This document shows, one piece after another, positions 47,866 through 56,275 of a stretch of DNA of 63,946 nucleotides; the first letter of the stretch is position 1, and each line of letters begins with the position of its first letter. The stretch is from Verrucomicrobiaceae bacterium E54 (lineage in GTDB: Bacteria; Verrucomicrobiota; Verrucomicrobiia; Verrucomicrobiales; Akkermansiaceae): contig JAKZES010000027.1 of assembly GCA_022548915.1 (NCBI GenBank), positions 1-63,946 of the forward strand. The letters are read 5' to 3'. Under the pieces are notes generated by a model. The model was not told the DNA's origin, did no database searches, and saw only the letters and a program-made list of their open reading frames with translations. A program made the position numbers and the translations under genes.

Positions 47866-48401
47866 CCCAAGCCTCCTTCCAGCTTGAGTTCGGCGCGCAC
47901 GCACTGCTTGAGCGCCGCCCGCAGCCGGAACAATCGCAGCCGCAGGCTGCCAGAGGTCTTGCCGATTTCTCCTGCGAGGCGCTCGATTTCCCCGTGGCTC
48001 CCGTAGCGGGCACGCACCAGCTTGAGATCCTCATCCGGAAGCTGCTCCAAGCAGTGATCGAGAGCGGCGAGTTTCCGCTCCCGCTCATCGGGCTCGGCCT
48101 CCCACTCGTCCGCCAGTCGCTCGATCAGGTCCGGGTCGAACACCAGTGCCCCGTCCCGCCGCAGCTTGCGCCGGTGGCCGAGGGCCACGTAACGCGCCAT
48201 GGTGAAAGCCCACGCCCGGAAGTTCGTCCCCGGCTTGAACTGCGCCCGCTTCTCCCATAGCAACAGGTTGACCTCCTGAGCCACGTCGGACGCCCCCGGA
48301 GCGCCCATCATCAGGTAATCGACGAAGGTCCGCAGCGCCTGCTGGTGCTCGGTCAACTCGCGAACGAATTCGCGCATCGGGTCCACTGGTTCTTCGTCCA
48401 T
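47862..48401 (-). CDS. ECF-type RNA polymerase sigma factor
   Basis: Sigma-70 family factor of 179 residues from the ATG at 48401 (MDEEPVDPMREFV). Region 2 is at about 15-85 (DVAQEVNLLLWEKRAQF, NFRAWAFTMARYVALGHRRK) and region 4 at about 115-175 (LDHCLEQLPDEDLKLVRARY, SLRLRLFRLRAALKQCV). The pattern is that of the short sigma factors found with FecR-LamG proteins in Verrucomicrobia and Planctomycetes. The upstream extension of the frame to 48509 is not needed. The partner FecR gene overlaps by four bases. Targets are unknown, but the divergent surface-protein genes from 48623 are candidates. Confidence 0.9.
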   Translation of the reverse strand: MDEEPVDPMREFVRELTEHQQALRTFVDYLMMGAPGASDVAQEVNLLLWEKRAQFKPGTNFRAWAFTMARYVALGHRRKLRRDGALVFDPDLIERLADEWEAEPDERERKLAALDHCLEQLPDEDLKLVRARYGSHGEIERLAGEIGKTSGSLRLRLFRLRAALKQCVRAELKLEGGLG

Positions 48402-48622
48402 TACAAGCGATCGCTCACCGAGGAATGCCTCGGGAAGCGGAAACGTTTCTCTTCTAATGTATCGTATCCCATCCAAGGGCAATCGGAACCGCAGACCGGA
48501 GGTCCCCAAGAGCCCGAGTCCTGGGGAAAGCGATTCTATTGACCATCAGGAGAAAAAAGTTCGAAACGAATGCGTCGTCCCGAGCATTACCCCTCAGGAT
48601 GGGTGCTCTCCACGAACGACTG

Positions 48623-49624
48623 ATGAAACCGAGCCAATCCTCCGTATTTTCGATGATCGGCGCCGTCTCGTGCTCGGTGACGCTGGCGCATGGCACCGTG
48701 ATCTACAGCGACGCCGTCGAGGATAACGGGACTTGGACTCGGATCTTCGGGGGCTTCTATCCCTCAACCAATCCCAGCCCGACAGCGGGAAGTGCCTATT
48801 TGGCTGCAACGACAGACAATCTTAATCAACGCGGCTTCTACGACGCCGCTCTCGGCACTCATCAGGTCGCAGCCGGCACCTACGTCGTCACCTTCGACAT
48901 CGGCATCAGGAGCGACTTTGCTTTTGCGGACCGGATCACCCCGATCATCGGCCTGACAGGAAATTTGAGTTCGTCGGCCAATATCAACGGCGATGACGGC
49001 GCGCGCCTCCTCGACACCCTCGACGCTGGCGATGTTTCATTGGTCTCCAGCACTCCCACCCCGACGGGGGAAGGCTTTGAGACTTGGACGCTCACCTACA
49101 CCGTAGCTCCAGGTGCCTCGGTCATCGGCCAGGATCTCGGCTTTTGGGCGAAGTTCTACACGGGTGACGACCCCGCTACACAGAAAGGCTACGCCTTCGA
49201 CAACTTCTCGGTCGATTTCACGGCGATGACCACCTACGCCGATTGGTCCGGCGGTGCCGACGCAGACACCGACACGAACGGCGACGGCGTGAGAAACGCG
49301 GTGGCCTGGGCGCTGGGCGCGGCAAATGTCAACGAAAACGCCATCGGACTTTTGCCGACCCTGGACAACACCAGCGACCCGACCTACATGATTTTCACCT
49401 TCGAGCGCAGCGATCTTGCAGAGGCCGACCCCAGCACCGCCATCAGTGTGGAATACGGCAACGACCTTGTTGGCTGGACCCCGGCGGTGGACGATGGCGA
49501 TGATGTGATCATCGCCGTGACCGATGCCTCACCGAAAGACACGGTGGTGGTCAAACTCAAGCGTTCGATGATCGGAGCCTCCGGCAGAATCTTCACCCGC
49601 CTCAAGGTGGTGGTATCCGAGTGA
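48623..49624 (+). CDS. secreted surface protein of unknown function with verrucomicrobial C-terminal region
   Basis: Protein of 333 residues from the ATG at 48623, with a signal peptide (SVFSMIGAVSCSVTLAHG). Residues of about 20-200 are beta-rich (TYVVTFDIGIRSDFAFADR, ETWTLTYTVAPGASV) and resemble a carbohydrate-binding-like fold. The C-terminal third (YADWSGGADADTDTNGDGVR, then NAVAWALGAANVNENAIG and RIFTRLKVVV) is the calcium-loop-containing region found at the end of many exported proteins in this phylum; it lacks a PEP-CTERM anchor. The frame is open upstream with a TTG at 48539, which gives no leader. The 221 bases before the start form the divergent promoter region with the sigma gene. 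Confidence 0.7.
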   Translation: MKPSQSSVFSMIGAVSCSVTLAHGTVIYSDAVEDNGTWTRIFGGFYPSTNPSPTAGSAYLAATTDNLNQRGFYDAALGTHQVAAGTYVVTFDIGIRSDFAFADRITPIIGLTGNLSSSANINGDDGARLLDTLDAGDVSLVSSTPTPTGEGFETWTLTYTVAPGASVIGQDLGFWAKFYTGDDPATQKGYAFDNFSVDFTAMTTYADWSGGADADTDTNGDGVRNAVAWALGAANVNENAIGLLPTLDNTSDPTYMIFTFERSDLAEADPSTAISVEYGNDLVGWTPAVDDGDDVIIAVTDASPKDTVVVKLKRSMIGASGRIFTRLKVVVSE

Positions 49625-49817
49625 TGACCCGCTGAATTCACACCGAAAGAAAAATCCTGGTAACCAGTCTCAACCCCCTTTTCCCCGTCCTCCGGTCCGG
49701 CCCAACGGCTGTTTCAGGCGCCTGCCTCAGAAGCAAATTCCTGCAGTAGCCGGAGGGGCCCAATATTCTGCTCCCGACAGTAGTTGAATCAAGACACCTG
49801 AATAGAACCTTGTGAAG

Positions 49818-50507
49818 ATGACGAAAACGTCAATCCCTGCCTGCCTAACCGCCCTTGCGCTTGCCGCCCTCACCGCCGGATCGGCCAATGCCGCCAGCAT
49901 CTCGGTAGCTGACGCGGGTTTTGAAGACACCGGCTCTGTAACGATCAAGACTGCTGGCGACGCATGGGCTGACGTTGCAGCTTGGACGGGCCTCACTCCG
50001 ATTGACGACGACTCCGGCATCACGAACGAAGTAAAGCGGACAGGTAGCTTCGCCGGCAAGATGAACAGTTCAGCTGGTGGCGGAGGGTTCTACCAGTTGA
50101 CTGACCACACGATTACGATCGGTGAAACATTCACACTGACTTTCTATGCTTCCACGACATGGGATGGACAAGACACCAGATTTGGCTATTCTTTGATCTA
50201 CGGCAACACGTCCCAGGTCCTAGCCACCGATGATTTTGTCTGGGATAGAGCCACGCAAGGCAATCTTACCGGCATTTTCCAGGAGGTCACCCTGACCGGT
50301 ACGGCGACTGCCGCGATGGACGGAACGAAGGTCGGGATCATGTTTGAACCAGAAGCCGGTGGATCCTTCCCCGTGATTGATGATGTATCACTGACTGTCA
50401 TCCCCGAGTCCTCCACCGCCCTCCTTGGCGGCATCGGCGCTCTTCTGTTCCTTCGCCGCCGATTCCGGACATCTCCTCGTCTGAAACATCGAAGAAAATC
50501 AACGTAA
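49818..50507 (+). CDS. PEP-CTERM sorting domain protein
   Basis: Protein of 229 residues with a signal peptide (IPACLTALALAALTAGSANA) and a C-terminal sorting signal (VIPESSTALLGGIGALLFLR followed by Arg residues; here PESS instead of PEPS). Such proteins are cut and processed by exosortase and reach the outer surface or biofilm matrix; no exosortase gene is in the window. The middle part (about 25-195) is a single beta-sandwich (FTLTFYASTTWDGQDTRFGY) like a carbohydrate-binding module. A GTG at 49812 is an alternative start. It lies in the same direction as the next PEP-CTERM gene, 34 bases ahead. Confidence 0.88.
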   Translation: MTKTSIPACLTALALAALTAGSANAASISVADAGFEDTGSVTIKTAGDAWADVAAWTGLTPIDDDSGITNEVKRTGSFAGKMNSSAGGGGFYQLTDHTITIGETFTLTFYASTTWDGQDTRFGYSLIYGNTSQVLATDDFVWDRATQGNLTGIFQEVTLTGTATAAMDGTKVGIMFEPEAGGSFPVIDDVSLTVIPESSTALLGGIGALLFLRRRFRTSPRLKHRRKST

Positions 50508-50541
50508 AATTCCCAAGAAACAATATCTAACAACCAACCAT

Positions 50542-51201
50542 ATGAAAATATCATACAAGCACATCCTTCCTGGCGTTGCGATCCTCTGCACCGGGACATC
50601 CTCGCTTCACGGCGCAACCATTGTCACTTCCGGTGATATTTCCGCTGCGGCGACCAATCCCGACACGGCAAATCTCGGTGATGTCTCGATCACAATCGGA
50701 GACTTCACGATCGCGTCGACGGGAACCGCGGGAAACCTCGGCTGGGGCGCCTTCGGCAGCAATCCGGAGTTCATCGGCACGACGGGCATCAATTTAGGAC
50801 GGACTGTCGAGGGGGGCGAGCAATTGACTCTCAGCTTCACCAGCCCCGTCAGCCTGGTTTCGCTTTCGCTGGGCGACCACGGAGCGAACGACAATGATGC
50901 CGTCATCAGTGGTTTCTCGAGTGATCCAGGCGCGTCTGTCACCGGTCTGCCGGCGGGTTGGACGGTATCTTACGCTGCCGGTGCGGTGTCCATCGATTCG
51001 AACGGCAACAGTGGGTACCTGCAAACCTACACGGTGAATTTCGCTTCTACGGTGGATGTCACTTCCCTTGAGATCACTGCCTCTAACGTGACGGGGGGCG
51101 CGGCTGGTGTTGGTTTTGTAGATGTCACCTACGTCCCCGAGCCCTCCAGCGCTCTGGTCGGTGGTCTCGGAGTGCTCTGCCTGCTTCGCCGCCGGCGCTA
51201 G
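50542..51201 (+). CDS. PEP-CTERM sorting domain protein
   Basis: Protein of 219 residues with a signal peptide (HILPGVAILCTGTSSLHG) and a canonical C-terminal signal VPEPSSALVGGLGVLCLLRR. The single beta domain (about 25-195) contains ISGFSSDPGASVTGLPAG, VNFASTVDVTSLEITASNV and GGAAGVGFVDVTY. The same sequence pattern occurs twice in the N-terminal half of the following 1334-residue protein, so the two genes share a duplicated domain. Surface or matrix location is expected from the sorting signal; the ligand is unknown. Confidence 0.9.
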   Translation: MKISYKHILPGVAILCTGTSSLHGATIVTSGDISAAATNPDTANLGDVSITIGDFTIASTGTAGNLGWGAFGSNPEFIGTTGINLGRTVEGGEQLTLSFTSPVSLVSLSLGDHGANDNDAVISGFSSDPGASVTGLPAGWTVSYAAGAVSIDSNGNSGYLQTYTVNFASTVDVTSLEITASNVTGGAAGVGFVDVTYVPEPSSALVGGLGVLCLLRRRR

Positions 51202-51308
51202 TCACAGCGACTCGGTCCGGAAAGTGTCGGCTGCCAGGTTCCTGCTCGGCAGTCGAACTTGGCGTACTGCGGCCATTGTCGTCGCACGGTTCCAAAACCC
51301 GGCTTCCC

Positions 51309-54300
51309 ATGAACCAGTCCCGATTCTTCAAAACGCTGGCGGTCTTCTGGCCCTTTGCCCTACCGGTGGCGGCAGATACCCTGCTGCCTGCGGACCTCGG
51401 TTCATCGGGCGTATTGCCCCAGGTCATTCGCCACGAGACGCTCCGCATCTATGCGCCCGGCGGCGGAAACCTTTATCGAGGCAATCTAAGCGGAGTTCCC
51501 AGTCTTGGCGTCACGGGAGGCCTGGATGACCGCACCGTATCGGGCGCGGAAGTCCTGACGATTTCCTTTGATCGAAAAAGTCGGATCGACTCGCTCGAAA
51601 TCAGCGATTTCGGAGTCAGTGATTCTCCGTTCCTGGTCTCCGGCTTTCCGGCAGATCCGGGTGCATCGCTGTCCAACGGCAGTGCGAGCTTCGCCAACGG
51701 CACCCTCAGCTTGACTGCGACCAGCTTCGCAAGTTCTGCCACCGTTTCGTTCTCGAGTCCGCAGGCCTGCGACATGATTGCCTTGTCTGCTCCCAACCCC
51801 TCAGCCGGTGCCAATGGCGTGGCCCTTGCCCGCCTCGATCACACGCCGCAGCCACAGGTGCTCTACCGCGAGGAATTCCCCAATGGCATGCGCAGCGCGC
51901 GACCTCTCGAGGATTGCGGATGGGATGGCGCCGCTGCGATCAATACAAACTCTGGAGCAACCATCTCGCCGACCCAGACCGTGGTTTCGGCCAGCACCCT
52001 GGGCAGCGGAGATCTCGGTGCAAGCGTTGCCGCGGGTGGGCTCACCTTCACCAGCAACTCCGGCAACCTCTTCGTTGGTTCCGAGGGGGGGATCCTGTCG
52101 CTGGGAACGCTTGGCTCCTTCAAGGACACGACCCTGAGCCAAGGCGAGAATTTCGAGGTTACCGCCGCCGACTCACTGGTCGTGGATGCGGTCACGATCT
52201 CCGGCTTCGGCCCCTCGGATTCGCCCGTGGTGCTCGGCGGATTTCCCGCCGACCCCGGTGCCAGCCTGGACAATGGCACCGCCGCCTTCAGCGGTGATTC
52301 CGTCACCTTGACCTCCACCAGCTTCAGTTCCCTAGCCTCGGTGACCTTTGCCAATTCCGTCGTCGTCAGCGCTCTGAATGTCCGTTGCGACACCGCGAAC
52401 GGCGGTGCCGGAGGAGTGGGGATTCCTTCGATCACCTATCGTGCCGCTTCGGCCTCCGGTGCATCCACCGCTCACATCGCCGGCGTCTTTGGGGACGACT
52501 ACGTCGAAGTCTTCGCCGCGCAAGGGGAAGGCAACGGCAAGGCGGTCGTCTCCACCGAGGAGGATTTCATCGACCACGACCCCGCAAGCTACACCGGTCT
52601 CGAACTCCGCTGGGAGCAGGCTGGCGGTGCCAACGGTGCCAACACCGCCGTGCGGCCCATGGTCGAAGTCGGCGGCCAGTGGTTCGCTTCGGCCACGGCG
52701 TTTCCCGTTGCGGGCGACAGCTCGCCCTTCGCCACCGAGACGATCTCCTTCAACCCCGCCGCTTCCAGCTGGCTCGCAGTCGCCCTTGGGGAGAATTCGG
52801 CGACGCTTGGGGCCGCGCCGGCGTCCGATCTCTCCGGGCCAATCACCAACCTCGGGTTCTTCATCGATTTCTCGGCCGACGACGAGGATCAGACCGTGTT
52901 GCTCGACCGGCTCGAACTCGCCGGCCATCCGCTCGACCCCGACAGCGAGCCGTGGACCTTTGTTTCCGCGCCCGATTTCACCAATGCGGACATCGCGGAC
53001 ATGTCCGGTGCCATCACCGGCGTGCCTGCCAGCTCCGGCTGGGATGGGGGACAGAACGGCACCACTGCGGAGATCGAAGACAGCTTTCTCGCGTTCTTCC
53101 AGTCGATGACCTCCGAAGCGCCCGATCTATTCCTCGTCGCCGGTGACCTTGTTGAAGGCGAGTGGTTCAAGGATGCCGCCGGGCGCCAGGTGATCGGCCC
53201 GGTGGACACGGATGCCAATCGTGAGATCGCCTTCATCGAAGGCTCTTACTACTACTACGGTCACTACCAGAACGCGTGGTTCCAGGCCAACGGCCTGAGG
53301 GTGATCGCCTGCGTCGGCGACCACGAGCTGGGCGACAACGACTGGCCCCTCAATGGCGTCAACACCAAGCTCATTCCGACCATGCGCAACGAGTTCTCGC
53401 GCTGGTTCACGCGCTTTCCGATCGGTCAGTGGTCTACCTACACGCCGCTCGGCCGACCGGATCGCACGTCTCCCGATTTCGGCGACACGCCGGCCCCGCT
53501 GATCTATCCGGATCGCCCCGTCGGTTCGCCTCACGAGCAGACCGCCTTCGCCGTCCGCCACAAGGACACGCTCATCATTTCGATGGATGTCTTCCAGCAC
53601 ACGGATCCCTCGACCGAACTCTACCCCTACGGCATCACGGTGAAGCCCGAGCTTGAGGCCGGCCAGCTTGCCTGGGTGCAGAGCCTGCTCGCCGAGGCGG
53701 AGGCGGACCCGGGCATTCGGCACATCGTCACCCAGTGCCACCCCCCGATTCTTCAACCGGTGCTGACCACGGCGTCTTCGGGGATGACCTATGCGAATGG
53801 GGAATCCAGCGCGTTGTTCCAAGCGATGGCCGCGCATGGTGTGGATCTTCATTTCTCCGGTGAGGTTCACGACATCGCCGCCTCCCGGCACATGGGGGTG
53901 CAGCAGATCGTGCACGGCTCGCCGCCGGGCTCCCGCGTCCTGAACCACCTGGTCGTCCGCGTGCATCCGGACAAGCTCGACTGCACGATCAAGACAGGTC
54001 GTCAACATCGCGACACTTCCATCCCCTACTGGCAGCCCCAGAGCGGCGACAACCGGGCCGGCTTCGCCGAGATGCGTGAATCATTCAAGCCGGCGGGTGC
54101 CATCGTGATCGACAAGTCCGGTCCTGAAGACGTGATTTCGGAGGGCACGGGATTTCTGGCCAACATCGAGCACGACGACTACCTGCTCCACTACTCTTTC
54201 GATCATCCTTCCGGAACCCGTCAGATGTCCAACGAAGGGAGCCTGCCCGATGTGAATGCCGACGGGCAGAGGAAGTGGCGCGGCGATCTTGATGCGGCCT

Positions 54301-55313
54301 GGCTCTCGCCTCAGGACTTTGTCGCGGGCAAGTTCGGGAACTCCCTTCGCTTCGCAGGCGTCACGGGTGATCCCGACGAAATCTATGCAGGGGAATGCCC
54401 GACTCCGATCAACAAGCCCCGCACCATGGCCTTCTGGATCAAGACTTCCCAGAGCGGCTTCATGAACATCGCGGGGTTCGGTGACATCGAGAGATTCTAC
54501 GGCGAATTCGGAGCGCAGGTCGCCTCCGACGGGCGCCTGCAACTCGACATCGGTGCCTACACCGCCGTCGCTCTCGGTGCTCCGGTGATCAATGATGGCA
54601 ACTGGCACCACTGTGCGATCGTTGTTCCCGCCTGGGACCAATCCACACTGGGCGAGGTGCTTTTCCAGGTCGACGGCGTCGCCTATCCGGCCGAGACCAG
54701 CAACCCGGACATCAACATCTTCACCAAGACGACATCCTCCAAGGGGAAGCTTCGGATCGGTCGCCACACCTTGAACAACGACTCACCGTTCGTGGGGGAG
54801 CTTGATGACTTCGTGATCTGGGGACGCGCGCTTTCGACCGCCGAGATCTCGCTCCTCCACGCCTTCGGCTCTTCGAGCCTCGCCTATGATGTCGCCAAGG
54901 CCGACCCGCTGCTCAAGGCTTTCCGCCGTGGCGAGGGTGTCGAGATCGACGGCACCACCTGGTTCTACGTGGGTGCCGACCTGCGCGGCGCACCCGGCAC
55001 GGCCTATGATCTCGATGGGGACTTTCTCACCCCACTCGCCGCAGGCGCCGGCATGACCACCCAGCCCGACGCCTTCCAGCGCTCCCTGCGCGCGGACATT
55101 CCCACGATGAACACGGTCGGGAAACAAGTCACCCTCACCTGGAACTCGCTGCCCGGCGCAAGCTATTTGATCGAGGGCTCCGACGACTTCTCCGGCTGGG
55201 ATCCCGAACCCGGTGGCGAAAGCGTCCCATCCCAAGGGGCTTCCACGACCCACGTCCTCACCTACGACTCCCTCCCGGGCCGCCGCTTCTACCGCCTCAC
55301 CGAAACTCCGTAG
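51309..55313 (+). CDS. giant secreted metallophosphoesterase with duplicated beta domain and LamG
   Basis: Protein of 1334 residues from the ATG at 51309, with a signal peptide (FFKTLAVFWPFALPVAA). Two copies of the domain seen in the preceding PEP-CTERM protein are at about 53-181 (VSGFPADPGASLSNGSASF) and 231-380 (LGGFPADPGASLDNGTAAF). A calcineurin-like metallophosphoesterase domain is at about 551-930 (VAGDLVEGEWF, CVGDHELGDND, TQCHPPI, LHFSGEVHDIA), so most metal ligands are visible. A LamG domain is at about 961-1190 (WHHCAIVVPAWD, VGELDDFVIWGRALSTAE). The tail RRFYRLTETP is the phylum-typical end. It may hydrolyse phosphate esters outside the cell. A degraded copy of its tail lies at 61390-61825. 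Confidence 0.82.
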   Translation: MNQSRFFKTLAVFWPFALPVAADTLLPADLGSSGVLPQVIRHETLRIYAPGGGNLYRGNLSGVPSLGVTGGLDDRTVSGAEVLTISFDRKSRIDSLEISDFGVSDSPFLVSGFPADPGASLSNGSASFANGTLSLTATSFASSATVSFSSPQACDMIALSAPNPSAGANGVALARLDHTPQPQVLYREEFPNGMRSARPLEDCGWDGAAAINTNSGATISPTQTVVSASTLGSGDLGASVAAGGLTFTSNSGNLFVGSEGGILSLGTLGSFKDTTLSQGENFEVTAADSLVVDAVTISGFGPSDSPVVLGGFPADPGASLDNGTAAFSGDSVTLTSTSFSSLASVTFANSVVVSALNVRCDTANGGAGGVGIPSITYRAASASGASTAHIAGVFGDDYVEVFAAQGEGNGKAVVSTEEDFIDHDPASYTGLELRWEQAGGANGANTAVRPMVEVGGQWFASATAFPVAGDSSPFATETISFNPAASSWLAVALGENSATLGAAPASDLSGPITNLGFFIDFSADDEDQTVLLDRLELAGHPLDPDSEPWTFVSAPDFTNADIADMSGAITGVPASSGWDGGQNGTTAEIEDSFLAFFQSMTSEAPDLFLVAGDLVEGEWFKDAAGRQVIGPVDTDANREIAFIEGSYYYYGHYQNAWFQANGLRVIACVGDHELGDNDWPLNGVNTKLIPTMRNEFSRWFTRFPIGQWSTYTPLGRPDRTSPDFGDTPAPLIYPDRPVGSPHEQTAFAVRHKDTLIISMDVFQHTDPSTELYPYGITVKPELEAGQLAWVQSLLAEAEADPGIRHIVTQCHPPILQPVLTTASSGMTYANGESSALFQAMAAHGVDLHFSGEVHDIAASRHMGVQQIVHGSPPGSRVLNHLVVRVHPDKLDCTIKTGRQHRDTSIPYWQPQSGDNRAGFAEMRESFKPAGAIVIDKSGPEDVISEGTGFLANIEHDDYLLHYSFDHPSGTRQMSNEGSLPDVNADGQRKWRGDLDAAWLSPQDFVAGKFGNSLRFAGVTGDPDEIYAGECPTPINKPRTMAFWIKTSQSGFMNIAGFGDIERFYGEFGAQVASDGRLQLDIGAYTAVALGAPVINDGNWHHCAIVVPAWDQSTLGEVLFQVDGVAYPAETSNPDINIFTKTTSSKGKLRIGRHTLNNDSPFVGELDDFVIWGRALSTAEISLLHAFGSSSLAYDVAKADPLLKAFRRGEGVEIDGTTWFYVGADLRGAPGTAYDLDGDFLTPLAAGAGMTTQPDAFQRSLRADIPTMNTVGKQVTLTWNSLPGASYLIEGSDDFSGWDPEPGGESVPSQGASTTHVLTYDSLPGRRFYRLTETP

Positions 55314-55339
55314 GGAATGATCGTCCAACATTTCTTCAT

Positions 55340-56149
55340 GTGAAACGGCCTCAAGATTCCCAAGACGATCGCTTTGCAAGACGATGGCACGCCCCCTCCG
55401 TGATGGGCGCGTCGAGGGGACGCCCTCGGAGAGTCTCCCTCAGCCGTTCCGCCCGAGAGAGGGGCTTCACGCTCGTCGAGATCCTTGTCACGATCACCAT
55501 TATCGCAGTCCTTGCCGTGATCGTCTTCATGATGTCCCGCAGGGCCATTGATTCCGCCAACGCCTCCCGCAACATGGCAAACCTCCGCTCGCTGGCCACC
55601 CAGATGCAAAGCTTTGCGGCGGACCACGGGTATTTTCCTCCGGGATTCGACAAGAACTTTCCTGCCACCTCCGGCTTTGCCACGAACCGCTGGCCGGAGA
55701 TCCTGATGGAGGACTCCGGTGCGAAACCGCCCAGGGAAGAGTATTTATCTCCCACCAAGCGATCGGTGTTTCAGCCGGAGCTGACGTGGCAGCCGTTGAA
55801 CTACGCCGCAAATGTCGCCGTGTGCTACCGGACCGGAGGGCGACGCGTGCGTCCTGCAAACATCAGGCGTGCCGGCGAAGTGGTTCTGCTTGGCGATGTG
55901 ACCACCAAGGCCGGCGCCGAGTTCACGCCTCACAAGAACGGGCATGCGAACTTCACTCCGACAAGCGCGACGCTCGCTGCGGACACCCCTGCCGCAGGAC
56001 GGCAAACCGCCACCTTCCATACCGGTGCGGAGGCCGGGCAACCGGAATACCGGAACAGAGGTAAGGCCCACATGGTCTTCGTCGATGGACACATCCAAGC
56101 CTTCAAGAAGGGAGAGTTGAAAGCGAAGCACTTCTCGATCAACTACTGA
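55340..56149 (+). CDS. type II secretion/prepilin-like pseudopilin (H-X9-DG type)
   Basis: Protein of 269 residues. A long basic leader is followed by the prepilin cleavage and methylation motif RGFTLVEILVTITIIAVLAV (41-60) with Gly-Phe at the cut and Glu5 after it. After the helix, the pattern SARNMANLRSLATQMQSFAA-like (here ASRNMANLRSLATQM) and the C-terminal AHMVFVDGHIQAFKKGEL are typical of the DUF1559/H-X9-DG pseudopilins that are multiplied in Planctomycetes and Verrucomicrobia. They are thought to belong to secretion or pilus-like systems. It follows the metallophosphoesterase gene by 26 bases and precedes the GH53-sulfatase gene. Confidence 0.9.
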   Translation: MKRPQDSQDDRFARRWHAPSVMGASRGRPRRVSLSRSARERGFTLVEILVTITIIAVLAVIVFMMSRRAIDSANASRNMANLRSLATQMQSFAADHGYFPPGFDKNFPATSGFATNRWPEILMEDSGAKPPREEYLSPTKRSVFQPELTWQPLNYAANVAVCYRTGGRRVRPANIRRAGEVVLLGDVTTKAGAEFTPHKNGHANFTPTSATLAADTPAAGRQTATFHTGAEAGQPEYRNRGKAHMVFVDGHIQAFKKGELKAKHFSINY

Positions 56150-56275
56150 TTCTCCGGCCGTCACCTGCCACCGCCAGATGCAGCGAAGTGATGACGCTTG
56201 CGACTTGGCCGGGCTGTCGTTCCAACCCGTGGTGGCACGACTCTTTCAACGGCCTTCATCCTCCCAAACGCTGTT

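Noticed and set aside
49625-49817. Gap between the surface protein and first PEP-CTERM gene
   Set aside because: Examined on both strands for a small gene, RNA or repeat; nothing supported was seen.
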